Assembly (NCBI GenBank): GCA_030015575.1
Contig: JASDDO010000026.1
Coordinates: forward strand, 188,257,739 to 188,321,738
Direction of reading: 5' to 3'
Length of the DNA stretch: 64,000 nucleotides
DNA from: Agapanthus africanus
Taxonomy: Eukaryota > Streptophyta > Magnoliopsida > Asparagales > Amaryllidaceae
Positions 43,702-55,495 of this stretch are shown here, piece by piece. How positions within the stretch are numbered: position 1 is the first letter of the stretch; each line of letters opens with the position of its first letter. The position numbers and the translations under genes are program-made. The notes under the pieces are model-generated. The model ran no database searches. It saw nothing but the letters and a program-made list of their open reading frames with translations, and was not told where the DNA came from.

Positions 43702-45257
43702 TGTAGGGTTCCTAGGCACACTAATGAAGTCACATAAGGAATCAACCATGCCAATTTCAAATTTTACAAGTGCCGAGAAACCCTAATACGGATCGTTAAC
43801 TAGATTTTAGGCCAAAACGATAACAAGTTAACAACTTAACTAAGAGTAAACGGAAAATACAACCTTTGTAGATCCAGTCCTCCACCTCCATAGCTCCGTG
43901 ATGAAGTCCCCTCACTGCGATCATCGGATCCCGGGCTCTAGCGTCGGCTTCATCGGAGAAATGGGCAGGCTAGGTCGTCGACTTCGATGCCGAAGATGAT
44001 CTACGTCGAGGCAACACAAGATCAAGCTCCAACTTCACCAAGTCAAGAAACTTGTGAAGAAAATACCCTATACTACATGGGAAGTGGTAGAGGATGAAGA
44101 AATAGAAAGTGGGTTCACTTTAGAATTGGATTTCTCACTCTTTTTCTCAAGTTGCCATTGAAGCTATCAAGCTTTTTCTTCTTGAAGAAGAAGAAGATGA
44201 TGATGATAATATGATAAGTCTTATGTAAAATATAAAATAAAAAGATACGTATCATCTTGCAACCATAGTTAGTTGTAGAGAATAAACCAAGGTTAGATGA
44301 ATGGTTAGGGTTAGGAGAAGAAGACAAGAATGGTCACTTAGTCAAAATTACATGAAGCATCAAGAAGCTTCATGTAAGAAAGCAACCCTTTTGTTTTCTT
44401 TTCTCTTTTTCCCAAAAATGAATAGATAAATAAATAAGTGAAATGAAACCCTAACCATTCACTAAAAATGGTTTAAGTCTTTACACAAATCCAAGTTTGC
44501 ATGTATCATCAAACATGATACAAACAAGTGCACAAAACTATATCATATATACAATGTGCACATTCGAGTGAGAAAATCCATTTAATGTGAACCAATACTA
44601 GTTAATGCTAAGTAATATATCAAATATATATAATTAAACATTAAATCATTAAATCAACACTTGATTTAATGATCCGGTCATATCGCATATAACCGACTAG
44701 TATCAAGTGTATCAATGTATCGAATCAACACTTGATTCGGTAACCCGGCTATATCACATATAACCTGCCGATGATACAAATCGTGAGAATAGAATACGGT
44801 ATCACATACACGCATTATTCTCGGTCCCGCACATATCTCATATGCGCTCCTATTTCGTTTCGCTTGAGCCAGGAAACCTCTGTGTAGAACTCTAAAGACT
44901 CGTCAATACGCTGGCAGCAGGTGATGATCATATCAAACACCCACTAGCCGCAAGCGGTCTGCTAAACGTAACGGCCACCCGGGAATTGAGCGATCAGAAG
45001 ATCGACGAGCAAGCCCGCTCACACTCCTGTGAATCCAACCAGTAACACTTACTGTGCAGTCCGGTGTCGTCGTCTGATATGTCGCATATCTCGCCTAGGG
45101 GTGGTAAACGTCAGACCCCAATAGCTCGATAAGTCGTGTCGATATGAGGTCTATAACAGTTCTAGAAGCTACAGGTAACACTTACCAGAAAATCTCAGCA
45201 ACCATGGCCAGGGATTTCCGGTTATAGCCAATCGAACACAGCGCAACATCAACTCTC
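43702..45257 (-). repeat. NA-3 5' LTR, inner part
   Basis: This 1556 bp runs from the inner LTR end to the Solo-1 insertion. It ends in CTCTC (45253-45257), the left target duplication of Solo-1. Together with 59168-59826 it makes 2215 bp, matching the 2214-bp partner. Confidence 0.93.
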
Positions 45258-47446
45258 TGTAGGGTTCCTAGGCACTCTTATGAAGGTTCAAAAGGCATCA
45301 AACATGCCTGGATTAAATTTTAGACGTGCCGAACAACCCAAAGCCTGGATCTTTGCTAGATTATTAGGGTTTTACATGCAAGAAGATAACTTTTATCTAA
45401 GTGTGAGGGATTACAACCTTTGTAGTCCGCTCCTTCACTTCACAAGCTCCGAGTAGAAGTCCCTTTGCCGCGATCCACGATCTCCCGGACTCATGAGAGG
45501 CTCCACGACTCGAACGATCCATTCTAGCTTGTCGTATTCCAAATCTCCGATGATCTACCTTGAAGTTGCTACGACTCAAGCTTTCTCACTCTTAAAGAAG
45601 TGAACACACTAATCCCATGGGCTAGATGAGATGAGGATGAGAGAGTAGTAATTTTGCTTTCTTTTTAAATCATTTTCTCATTTTATTTCATCACTTAAGA
45701 AAAACTAGCAATCTTTCTTGAAGAAGGAAGAAGATGATAATCAAAAGATAATGATATGTTTTTCTTTTGTGATGAATAGAATATAATCTATATGATTGAA
45801 TTGTAAACCATGGTCAAGGATGAGTAGTCTAGATTTTGTAGAGAAATAACTAGAGTTAGGGTTTGGTTGAGTTAAACAATGTGTCATCCTAAATATCTTA
45901 AGAATGACAAAAGAAAAAGCTTCTAGAAGAAGCATGAAACATCTAACCCAAATCAAACCCTAATCTCAATTAATCATCCTTAAACATGTTTAACAATTAA
46001 TCATATCATGTCACAATAATATATATCACATATATATTATATATTTGCAACAAAAGAAAATAATACAATTAACATATATCGCATATATATCAATGTATCA
46101 TCCACTGAGAAAATGAAATAATAAAGCGAGCCAATATTAGATAATGTAATACAATATATCATATATATGTATTATACATTAAATCATCGAATCAACACTT
46201 GATCCGACGATCCGGCTATATCGAATATTACCGACTAATATATCATGTACCGATTCATCGAATCAACACTTGATCCGATGACCCGGTTCATATCTAAATA
46301 TCGCGAGAATACAATACGGTATCCCATATCGCATTATTCTCGGTCCTGCACATATCACATATGTGCCTCTACTCCGTTTCGCCTGAGCCAAGAAACCTCT
46401 GTGTAGGACTCTAAAGAATCGTCAATACGCCGGTAGCAGGTGATGATCATATCAAACATCCACAAGCTGCAAGCGGTCAGCTAAACGTAATAGTCACCCA
46501 GGTATTGAGCGATCAGAAGATCAACAAGCTAGCCTGTGCGTTCTCTTGTGAATCCAATCAGTAACACTCCCGTACAGTCCGGTCTGTTCGTCTGATATGT
46601 CGCATATCAAGTCTAGGGGTGGTATACGTCAGACCCCAGTAACCGATAAGTCGTGTCGATGTGTGGCTCATAACGGGTCGAGAAACTACTAGTAACACTT
46701 ACCAGTAAATCTCTATATCAGCCCTGGCCAGGGACTTCCAGTTATAGCCAATCGAACACAGCACAACATCAACTCCCTATACCGGGAGAGACGAATCCCC
46801 TCCTATCGCTCATTGCCTCCATGTGATTCGGGACTGTACCCAAAAGCCACCGTTTTGCACGCCCTCTTGGACGTGGTAAGGTGGAAATCAAAGCACAGTG
46901 GGAATCACACAAGACTCTATGACGATCTCGGGTCTACAGACTACCCTGTACAAGTGTCACCGGAGAACTGCCATCTGACGTGTGGTATATCACCATCTGG
47001 GAGTTCTCGGCGAGTCCGTCCAGTGTACCCAGTCTCCACTGAGCACCCGTACACCATCTCTGATGTCTAACACCGATGGATATGGGATCATCCATCGCCC
47101 ATCATATGGGTCAAGATGCGTATACGCTAGTCTACTCTGGTGTATCGATGCCCTGTCTCGATATACCCTCGACTAGGAACAGTTATAGGATGTACTCATC
47201 GACTACCGCGGCCCCTTTAGTATGATCTCATCATAGTCCCAGTAGTCGAGTACAGATCCTAAGGGCTTTATCAACATGTGAGAGTAAAACAGTAAACCAA
47301 TACAAGTCAACATGTTAAGATAAAGTGAAACCAAATAGCATACTATCATGACGAGCAAGAAAGTCATCTCTATATATAACCAAGCATCCATTATAATATA
47401 CATCATATGTACAACAATGGCCTCTAGGGCATATACATAACTAACA
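45258..47446 (-). mobile_element. Solo-1: solo LTR of a related family
   Basis: A single 2189-bp LTR has plus-strand ends TGTAGGGTTCCTAGGCACTC and CATAACTAACA. It has no PBS or purine tract on either side. Both sides are NA-3 LTR sequence. CTCTC flanks it on the left, and on the right once Tek-1 is removed (47447-47449 plus 59166-59167). This fits recombination between the two LTRs of a former full element. Confidence 0.9.
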
Positions 47447-47449
47447 CTC
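47445..47449. repeat. Target-site duplication of Tek-1, left copy
   Basis: CACTC here and at 59161-59165. It consists of the last two bases of Solo-1 plus three bases of the Solo-1 target duplication. Confidence 0.93.
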
Positions 47450-50400
47450 TGTAGCGTCTTGAAAAGTCGTTTTGGTGTTTTCCTGAAATTCGGTGAAAAT
47501 TCGGTATTTTTCCGAAAACCGTCTTTCTTGTTATTTTGCAGTTTAGGGCTAATTATACCTTAAATGGATAGGTAATTACTTGTTTTTAGTAACTAATGAG
47601 TTAATTATGAAATTTTGGTCATTTAAAAATTTTTCCCTATTTTTCAATTTTTTAATATTATTTTAAGCCGGTAAGAAAATACATTAAATAAGCGATAAAT
47701 ACAAATTTTTCCGGGCTAATTTTAATCTCTAAAATTATGATAATTATAATCTAGTGATAACATGAATTTTTAGTAATTTATTTTGATTTTTAACCAATTT
47801 TTATGAATTGAAACGAATTTATTGAATTTTGGGCTAAAACTTGCAATTTTTGAGTTGTAGGGGGCCTTTTTGCATAAAATTTCTTTTGTAAAATCCCTCT
47901 CTCTTTTTCCTCAGCCCTAGGACAGCCCCACCTTGTGTGAGACCAGAAATTTCTGGCCTCATTTTCTTTGGTTGCTTTCTTGAGTTGTTTTGATGGTTTA
48001 TGGTTTTATTTTAATTAAAATGGATAAAGTATGATACTTTGACTTTGTGGACTTGACCCATGACCTTCCCCACTTGACCACACCCTCCCCCATCCCTCTT
48101 CTGGTCGAAAATTCCAGCAGCCCTCCCCCTTCACCTTCCTCTTTTCATTTCCTCCAAAATTTCATCAAAATTGCTACAAAAATCCATATAAATCCACAAA
48201 TCCTTCTCTTTTTCAACACAAAATCCTTGTGCTACCTCTTCTCAAGTCTAATATGGTTGAAATCATGTGGAAAGGAGGCATTTTTGGAGCAAACTTTCTT
48301 GCTTGATCCATTGATCAAGAGGTATATTTCCTATCTTGTTAAATCCTTTGTTTAAGTGCTTATATTATAGGGTTTAGTGATAATTTAGTGTAGTTAATCT
48401 AGATTTCTTAGACTTTGTTTGAAAATTGAGACTAGGGTTTGAAGCCATAATAGTTAATTAAGTATTTTAATGTTAATCTAGTTGTTAATGACTAATCTAT
48501 TTGGTTACCTTGTTGATATAGTTTTCAATTATGCTAATTTGATTAAATTAGAAGTGTGAAATTTGCTTTTTAGGATTTTCAAGAAAAGGTTTTTGTATGG
48601 AAATGGTATTTGAAACATGATTAGTGAGTTGATTAAACCTAATTTGTGTTGATTAAACCTAATTTGCTATCTAGTGTTTTGCTAACCTTAATCTAAGTGG
48701 TTAATTTTGCTTATTAGGCTAAAATATAGTGTTAAAGTAAGGTTTTCATATATAGTTTGGGTTATATTTGCTAAATACAAAAATCAAGAAAAGGTTTTGT
48801 TATGTAAATTAGGTTTTTAAGCTTAGTTAATGGTTTAGAATTTGTGTATTGGCTAACTATTTGGTTAGTTTGGATGTTGGTGTTGGGTGGTGTTGACTTT
48901 GTCGCTATATTGTCGATGTTTGCATCAAATTGCAATTTCTGCTTACTAGATTTTTATAAAGTTATGTGATGAATTAATTGTGGCATCTTGATGATTGTGT
49001 TGGCTTGTCCTACGACTTTTAGGATGCGTGAGTGCGGTTTTTGGGTAGTCGGGTTTTAGTTTTGCCGGGTGACCCAAATCGGCGTTTTTGGCAGTTTTTG
49101 CGATTTTCGCGTGTGTTCCGCGCACTTTGTGCACGTTGTACCCAGCTAGCGAACTTTAGTAGTTTCGTTGGGATTTTGCGTCGTTCTTGATATGTAACCT
49201 TATAATTGGTAATGATGTAAATTCCAGGTTCGGTCGCGGAAACGTCAGACGCGGCGCGAAAGGGAAAGGCGGTGATTGGACACAGCTAGCCAGGGATCCC
49301 GGTGAGTAGATTTAACATCTACGGGGGACGATCGTTTGGATGGCGCAAGTCGCCCGATAGATTTAGTAAACTGGAAAATAGTAAATTGGATAACCACTTG
49401 TGACATTAGAATAATAATACTGGCATGATAATTGCTGCAATTAGATCAATAGGTTATACCCATATATGCAAACTCAATTGTAGGACACATGCACCATTAC
49501 CAGGTTTTATATGCAGCACGAGCACTATTCATGTTTACACACACACCCTGGTAATTGCCATGCCACCACACTAGATAACCTTTAATTTAAACCTTTTACA
49601 AATTGATACTTAAATTGTGCTATTTCCTTAAAATGGAACCCTAGGATTGCTATTTATGTGCATGTACTTCATCATATTCATTGTTCATGCTTAATACATT
49701 AATCACACATCGCAACTTGATTATTGACATCATACGCATTCATTATCATTGATATATGCACTTATGAGGATTTCTTGAGATTTTATGATATTGCTGGATT
49801 TCGGGGGAAAGCCGCAAAATTTCCAAACTTATGATATTTTTAAAACATGTAAATTGCGGTTTTCTAGTGATGTAAGTGTCGTCCACCATGAGTTTGCTGT
49901 GGCTTTGGAAATCCGTGTCGAGGAGTGGAGGAACCGGCACGGGTACATGGTGGGCCCGGTAAGGTACCCCGGGGCAAGAGGAATGTGGTGATGACGTTGA
50001 GCCTGGCAGGGGACGGATTACCTACCGGTGACTGTTTGGGACGGCGGATATCCAGAGGATACCGACCGTGGCCGCTAGATGATGAGATATTGATATTTGA
50101 GATGGGTCAGCCGGACGGCTGAGGCCAGCGATACATTTATGAGATTTGAGACAGCTTTTGGGGTGTCGTTGCTGGACACCGGTTTTCGTCGATTTATTGA
50201 CATTTGCTGGCATTCTAAAAGAGTTTCAAAAACAACATCTGATAAAATATTTTTATATATAAACCTATTGAGACCTCAGATATTCATGTTGCATACATAT
50301 TCGTACACTGATGTTGTATACACACCTGCTAGTATATCCATATTGCATACATACTCGCCATTATGTCCTGCCTTACCTGTATATAGATGCTAGGATGCTT

Positions 50401-51113
50401 GTGTGCATGCATTCGATAGCCTGTGTAAATGTTGTTTATTACTCACGAGTTGGCAACTCACCCCCGTTGTGCCATAGCCTGTTGCAGGTCCGCTCCGTCA
50501 GTTCAGTAGCGGCGGGTACGCTTGCTTCTTTTGCCTCTTTTGCCTGGACTCGAGATTTGCTCATAGGTGGGTTATGTTAATATTTTTGTACCACCTTGTA
50601 TATTCTTTGCATCTAGTGTACTCCATCTACTGTTCTACCAGATTATTGTATATTGACCTAGAGATGAGACGGTGAGGTTTATGGATTTTATACTGTATTT
50701 GGGGTCGAGCTCACTTGAGCCGACATGCTACTTTTTCATGCTTCCTTATGCTTTATTATGCTTATTGTCATTTACATTGCGTGGGATTTGTGACCGCCGT
50801 ATGGCGAAGAGCTAGCTCCCGCTTGGGGATGCCTTATTTTGTGGATTCATGTATATATTTTGTTGTACCCATTTTTGGGGGTCAGTATTTACAAAGGAGA
50901 CTCTGCCGAAATTTTCGGGAAAAATTTGTATTGTTTTTAAAAAGTGTTTTACATGACTTATTTGATAACTCGCTTTCAATTGATTGGGTTTTCTTCACTC
51001 TTTTGCTTAACTGGTTTTGTTTTCTGGGCTTTGGCTTACTTATTTTACGAACGCCTTTAGACGTTTCGTAAACTTAAGTGCCAGTCACGTTCCGTACCCT
51101 GCGGGTCGTGACA
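47450..51113 (+). repeat. Tek-1 5' LTR
   Basis: This 3664-bp LTR starts TGTAGCGTCTTG and ends GGGTCGTGACA. It contains the motif GTGAGTAGATTTAACATCTA (about 49302-49322), which also survives in the old relic. The frame at 48047-48355, present in both LTRs, has no ATG at its start and I do not call it a gene. Confidence 0.95.
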
Positions 51114-51117
51114 AAGT

Positions 51118-51129
51118 TGGTATCAGAGC
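51118..51129 (+). other. Tek-1 primer binding site (tRNA-iMet)
   Basis: TGGTATCAGAGC, four bases after the 5' LTR. Confidence 0.92.
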
Positions 51130-51351
51130 GATAGGTTTTACCTTTGTGAGTGTAGGATGACCCTTGGTAGATGGAGTAAGTGACTTAAGCAGGGTAACGT
51201 AGCGTGCGTATGTCCGCGGCATACTTACGATACGGTACTCCGCCTAAGTGACTTTAGGATATACTTTCTTGAAAAAAATTCCTTCTTCAACTCCGTGTAT
51301 CCTATGATCCTATTGCACTGTCCTTATTATCCTTTTCCTGTACCAGCCACT

Positions 51352-53931
51352 ATGCCGCCGAAGGCTACGAGGGCACAGAGGGCTGCCGTCAGAGACGAGA
51401 TTCGAGCTGGCTCGTCCGAGACTAGGACTGAGCAGGGTGGTATGCCTACGCCGCAGGGACAGACCGATCCACTTTCCCCAGGCCGTATGGATAGGCTTGA
51501 GTCCGGTATGGAGGAGCTGCGACAGATGATGGGAGGCATGCAGGAGTTACGACAGATGGTGGAATCGTTAGTAGAGGTCAATCGAGCACAGAGATCGGAT
51601 ATTACTCCCCCTGCAGTCGTTTCGAGACCGAGTCGGATTCGCACTGATATGTTAGCACCTAGGAGGGTTCGCAGAGGCTGTGGTGGATTCTTTAGGGGCC
51701 AGTTATATCGCCTTCACCCATATGGTCAGCAGCCATGGTTAGGATGTTTTTGGTGTGGTAGCCTGCATCATCGTATCAGAGACTGTCCAGTGAGACGACA
51801 GGGAGCAGCGACAGTTCCGTATGTGACACTACCACCATCACCACCCCCTCCTCAGAGAGCCCTACTTCCTACCCCAGGCGATGCTCCACGCCAGTTAGGT
51901 GCACCGAGAGGCCGAGGACGTGGTGGTCCTGTTCAGAGAGGACGAGGAGGCAGAGGCCGAGGTCGAGGTCAGCCCGCTATCGGTGGAGGACAGGCCCGAG
52001 TATTTGCTTTGACACCGCAGGATGCGCAGGCATCCAATGCCGTTGTGACAGGTACCTTGCCAGTTTGTTCTTTCGACGCACGGGTATTATTCGACCCAGG
52101 TTCCACACATTCGTACGTCTCTACACACTTTGCACCGATGTTGGGCCGTGAGTCGTCGTCGTTAGACCAGCCGCTTGTTGTTGTTACTCCGGTAGGCGAG
52201 TCGTTTGTCGCTCGGTTTGTATTTCGTTTGTGTTCCGTTCGTATCGGGGAGAGGGATTCATCAGTTGATTTGATACTCCTCGATATGTTGGACTTTGATG
52301 TGCTTCTGGGCATGGATTGGCTAGCCACTTGTTATGCTTCGGTGGACTGCCGTGAGAAGGCAGTCAGATTTAGCTTTCCGGGAGAGCCAGTCCTTGTTAT
52401 TCAGGGAGACCGCAGTGTCGCCCTTCCCAGTTTAATTTCTTCTCTTCGCGCTGGTCAGCTATCGCGGAAGGGATGTCAGGGATTCTTAGCGTTTGTTTGT
52501 GATACTCGAGCTTCAGAGATTCCGTTGGACCGGGTCCCGGTAGTTTGTGAGTTCCCTGATGTTTTCCCTGATGAGCTACCTGGGCTACCGCCTGAGCGCG
52601 ATGTTGAGTTCTGCATTGATTTGATTCCCGGTTCGGGGCCTATTTCTATACCGCCTTATCGGATGGCCCCGGCAGAGCTTCGAGAGCTGAAGGATCAGTT
52701 GCAGGATTTGTTGGACAAGGGGCTTATTCGACCGAGTGTTTCTCCGTGGGGTGCTCCGGTCCTGTTTTTCAAGAAGAAGGATGGAAGTTTGCGCTTATGT
52801 ATCGACTACCGCCAGCTGAACAAAGTTACCGTTCGGAACAGATATCCGTTGCCGCGCATTGATGATTTGTTCGACCAGCTTCAGGGTGCGGGGTATTTTT
52901 CGAGAATCGACTTGCGATCAGGATACCATCAGCTGCGAGTTCGACAGGAGGATATACCGAGGACAGCTTTCCGTACACGCTATGGCCACTACGAGTTTTT
53001 GGTGATGTCGTTCGGACTCACCAACGCCCCAGCAGCATTTATGGATTTGATGAACCGTACATTCAGGCCGTATCTTGACTTGTTCATCATCGTGTTTATC
53101 GACGATATCTTGGTGTACTCCCGGAGCAGAGAGGAGCACGAGCAGCACTTGCGGATTACGTTACAGACTCTGAGGGAGCACCAGCTGTTCGCGAAGTTCT
53201 CCAAGTATGCTTTCTGGCTGGACAGCGTCGGATTCTTGGGTCACGTGGTTACGAGAGACGGCATTTGTGTGGACCCGAAGAAGATTGAGGCTGTTCAGCA
53301 GTGGCCCCGACCTACATCGGTTACTGAGATCCGTAGTTTTCTAGGCCTGGCGGGCTACTACAGGCGTTTTGTTCAGGACTTCTCCCGTATAGCTGCACCG
53401 TTGACCAGTTTGACCTGGAAGGGAGTTCCTTTCGTCTGGACAGAGGAGTACGAGCGCAGTTTTCAGCAGCTACGGACTTGTTTGACTACGGCGCCGGTAT
53501 TATCTTTACCTTCGGGATCAGGCGGATTTGTTGTCTACTGTGATGCTTCGCGAGTGGGATTAGGATGCGTTTTGATGCAGCATGGCCGGGTGATCGCTTA
53601 TGCTTCTCGGCAGTTGAAGAAGCATGAACAGAACTACCCCACTCATGATTTGGAGATGGCTGCAGTGGTCTTTGCACTGAAGATTTGGCGACATTACCTA
53701 TACGGCGAGTCGTGTCAGATATTCACCGATCACAAGAGCTTAAAGTACATATTTCAGCAGCGAGACCTGAACCTCAGACAGCGTCGTTGGATGGAGTTGG
53801 TGAAAGACTACGACTGCGAGATCTTATATCACCCCGGCAAGGCAAATGTGGTGGCAGATGCGTTGAGTAGGAGGCCCGGGGGTAGTCTATCCTTTTTGCG
53901 CGCAGTTCAGAGGCAGTCGTCAGCAGATTGA
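51352..53931 (+). pseudogene. Tek-1 gag(deleted)-protease-RT-RNase H
   Basis: The likely start is the ATG of [13 protein letters not shown] at 51352. The frame is open further upstream from a GTG at 51295, which is the origin for residue numbers. A short Gag N-terminus with a coiled-coil-like stretch (residues 60-95) is followed almost directly by a CX2CX4HX4C zinc knuckle (C151/C154/H159/C164) and an RG-rich tail (205-226). The capsid domain of several hundred residues expected in this family is missing. Then come the protease (FDPGSTHS, D267), RT with FIDD at 601-604, and RNase H with candidate residues D750, E787 and D811. An in-frame TGA at 53929-53931 ends it before integrase. Confidence 0.9.
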
Positions 53932-55095
53932 CAGATGTTATGCGACAGCCGAGTTGAGTTCGAGTTCACTCAGACAGGGGGACAGCTCGCGCATGTTCGT
54001 GCACGCCCACAGTTGCTTGACCGTATATATGAGGCACAGCGTAGTGACGACCGTTGCTCAGAGATCATGGCACAGATGGGACAGGGCAGATTTTCCGAGT
54101 TCATGGTTGACGATCAGGGGATTTTATGATATGGATCTAGACTGTGCGTACCAGATACTGATGGATTACGGCGCGACATTCTCGAGGAGGCACACCGATC
54201 AGTGTATAGTGTCCACCCCGGTTCCACCAAGATGTACCATGATATGAGAGAGACCTGCTGGTGGGACGGGATGAAGAGGGACATTGCAGAGCTCGTTTCG
54301 AGATGCCTGACTTGTCAGCAAGTCAAGGCCGAGCACCAGAGGCCCGCAGGAGAGCTACAGCCGTTACCCATTCCAGAGTGGAAATGGGAACAGATTTCGA
54401 TGGATTTCGTTGTGGGTCTACCCAGGACCAGTCGAGGGTACGACTCCATCTGGGTGATCGTGGATAGATTGACGAAAGCGGCCCACTTCCTTCCAGTGAA
54501 GACGACTTTCAGCTTCTCTCAGTATGCTCAGCTCTATATTGACGAGATCGTGCGACTACATGGCGTACCGACTTGTATCGTGTCAGATCGAGGAACTCAG
54601 TTCACCAGCCGACTTTGGCAGAGACTTCAGGAGGCTTTGGGCACTCGTTTGAGCTTCAGCACAGCGTTTCATCCGCAGACCGACGGACAGTCAGAGCGGA
54701 CCATTCAGACTCTCGAGGACATGCTCAGAGCGTGCGTTTTAGACTTTGGTGGTAGCTGGGATCGTCATTTACCTCTAGTGGAGTTCTCCTACAACAATAG
54801 CTTCCAGGATACTATTCAGATGGCACCTTTCGAGGCATTGTATGGGAGGAGATGTAGATCGCCCGTTAGTTGGACAGAGCTCAGCGACAGCAGCATTTTG
54901 GGGCCGCAGCTTGTTGAGGAGACGACATCGAAGATCCAGTTGATCCGAGACTGGATGAGAGCGGCTCAGAGCAGGCAAAAATCGTATGCAGACAGGCGCC
55001 GTCGCAGGTTAGAGTTCGCAGTTGGCGACCATGTTTTTTCTGAAAGTCTCCCCGATGAAGGGCGTGATGCGTTTTGGGCGAAAGGGGAAGCTTAG
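53932..55095 (+). pseudogene. Tek-1 integrase, separated by stops
   Basis: This continues the pol frame after the first stop. A second in-frame TGA lies at 54127-54129. From 54202 the frame is open: HHCC zinc-binding residues (HPGSTKMYH, then CLTC), and a DDE core with aspartates in SMDFV and SDRGTQ and glutamate in DGQSERT, D-X35-E. The catalytic residues are intact. The frame is lost near 55034-55040 in a run of T, where the following sequence is out of frame by one base. Confidence 0.88.
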
Positions 55096-55480
55096 CCCTA
55101 GATTCGTAGGTCCCTTCGAGATCCTCGAGCGGGTTGGCGCTGTTGCATATCGTTTGTCTCTTCCACCCAGCTTTCCCGATGTTCACCCCGTTTTTCATGT
55201 TTCGATGCTCCGCAAGTACCTTCACGACCCTTCGCATGCGATTCAGCACCCGACAGTCCAGCTAGAGCGCGACCTTTCTTTTGCAGAGCAGCCGGTGGCC
55301 ATCCTGGATCGGCAGGTGAAGAAGTTGAGGTCGAAGATTATACCAACCGTCAAGGTCCTTTGGCGCAGCCCGAGCAGCGAGGAGGTTACCTGGGAGACCG
55401 AGGGCGAGATGAGGAAGAAATATCCCCATCTCTTTGAAGGTACGCGTAGCTATATTTTTAAATTCGGGGACCGAATTTCT
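55022..55480 (+). pseudogene. Tek-1 integrase C-terminus and chromodomain-like tail
   Basis: In the shifted frame, GKLSPRFVGPFEILERVG (the GPF/Y-type integrase C-terminus) is followed by PVFHVSMLRKY and a chromodomain-like end with EQPVAILDRQVK, VKVLWRSP, VTWETE and KYPHLF. In chromoviruses this region is thought to steer integration to heterochromatin. The frame runs past the purine tract and stops within the 3' LTR at 55609. Confidence 0.85.
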
Positions 55481-55482
55481 TT

Positions 55483-55493
55483 AAGGGGGGAAG
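55483..55493 (+). other. Tek-1 polypurine tract
   Basis: AAGGGGGGAAG directly before GATTGTAGCG, two bases from the 3' LTR start. Confidence 0.9.
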
Positions 55494-55495
55494 AT

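Noticed and set aside
48047..48355. 102-codon open frame in both Tek-1 LTRs (also 56094-56402)
   Set aside because: It has no ATG at its start. The two copies are identical simply because the LTRs are. Low-complexity proline/serine/phenylalanine content suggests a chance frame.
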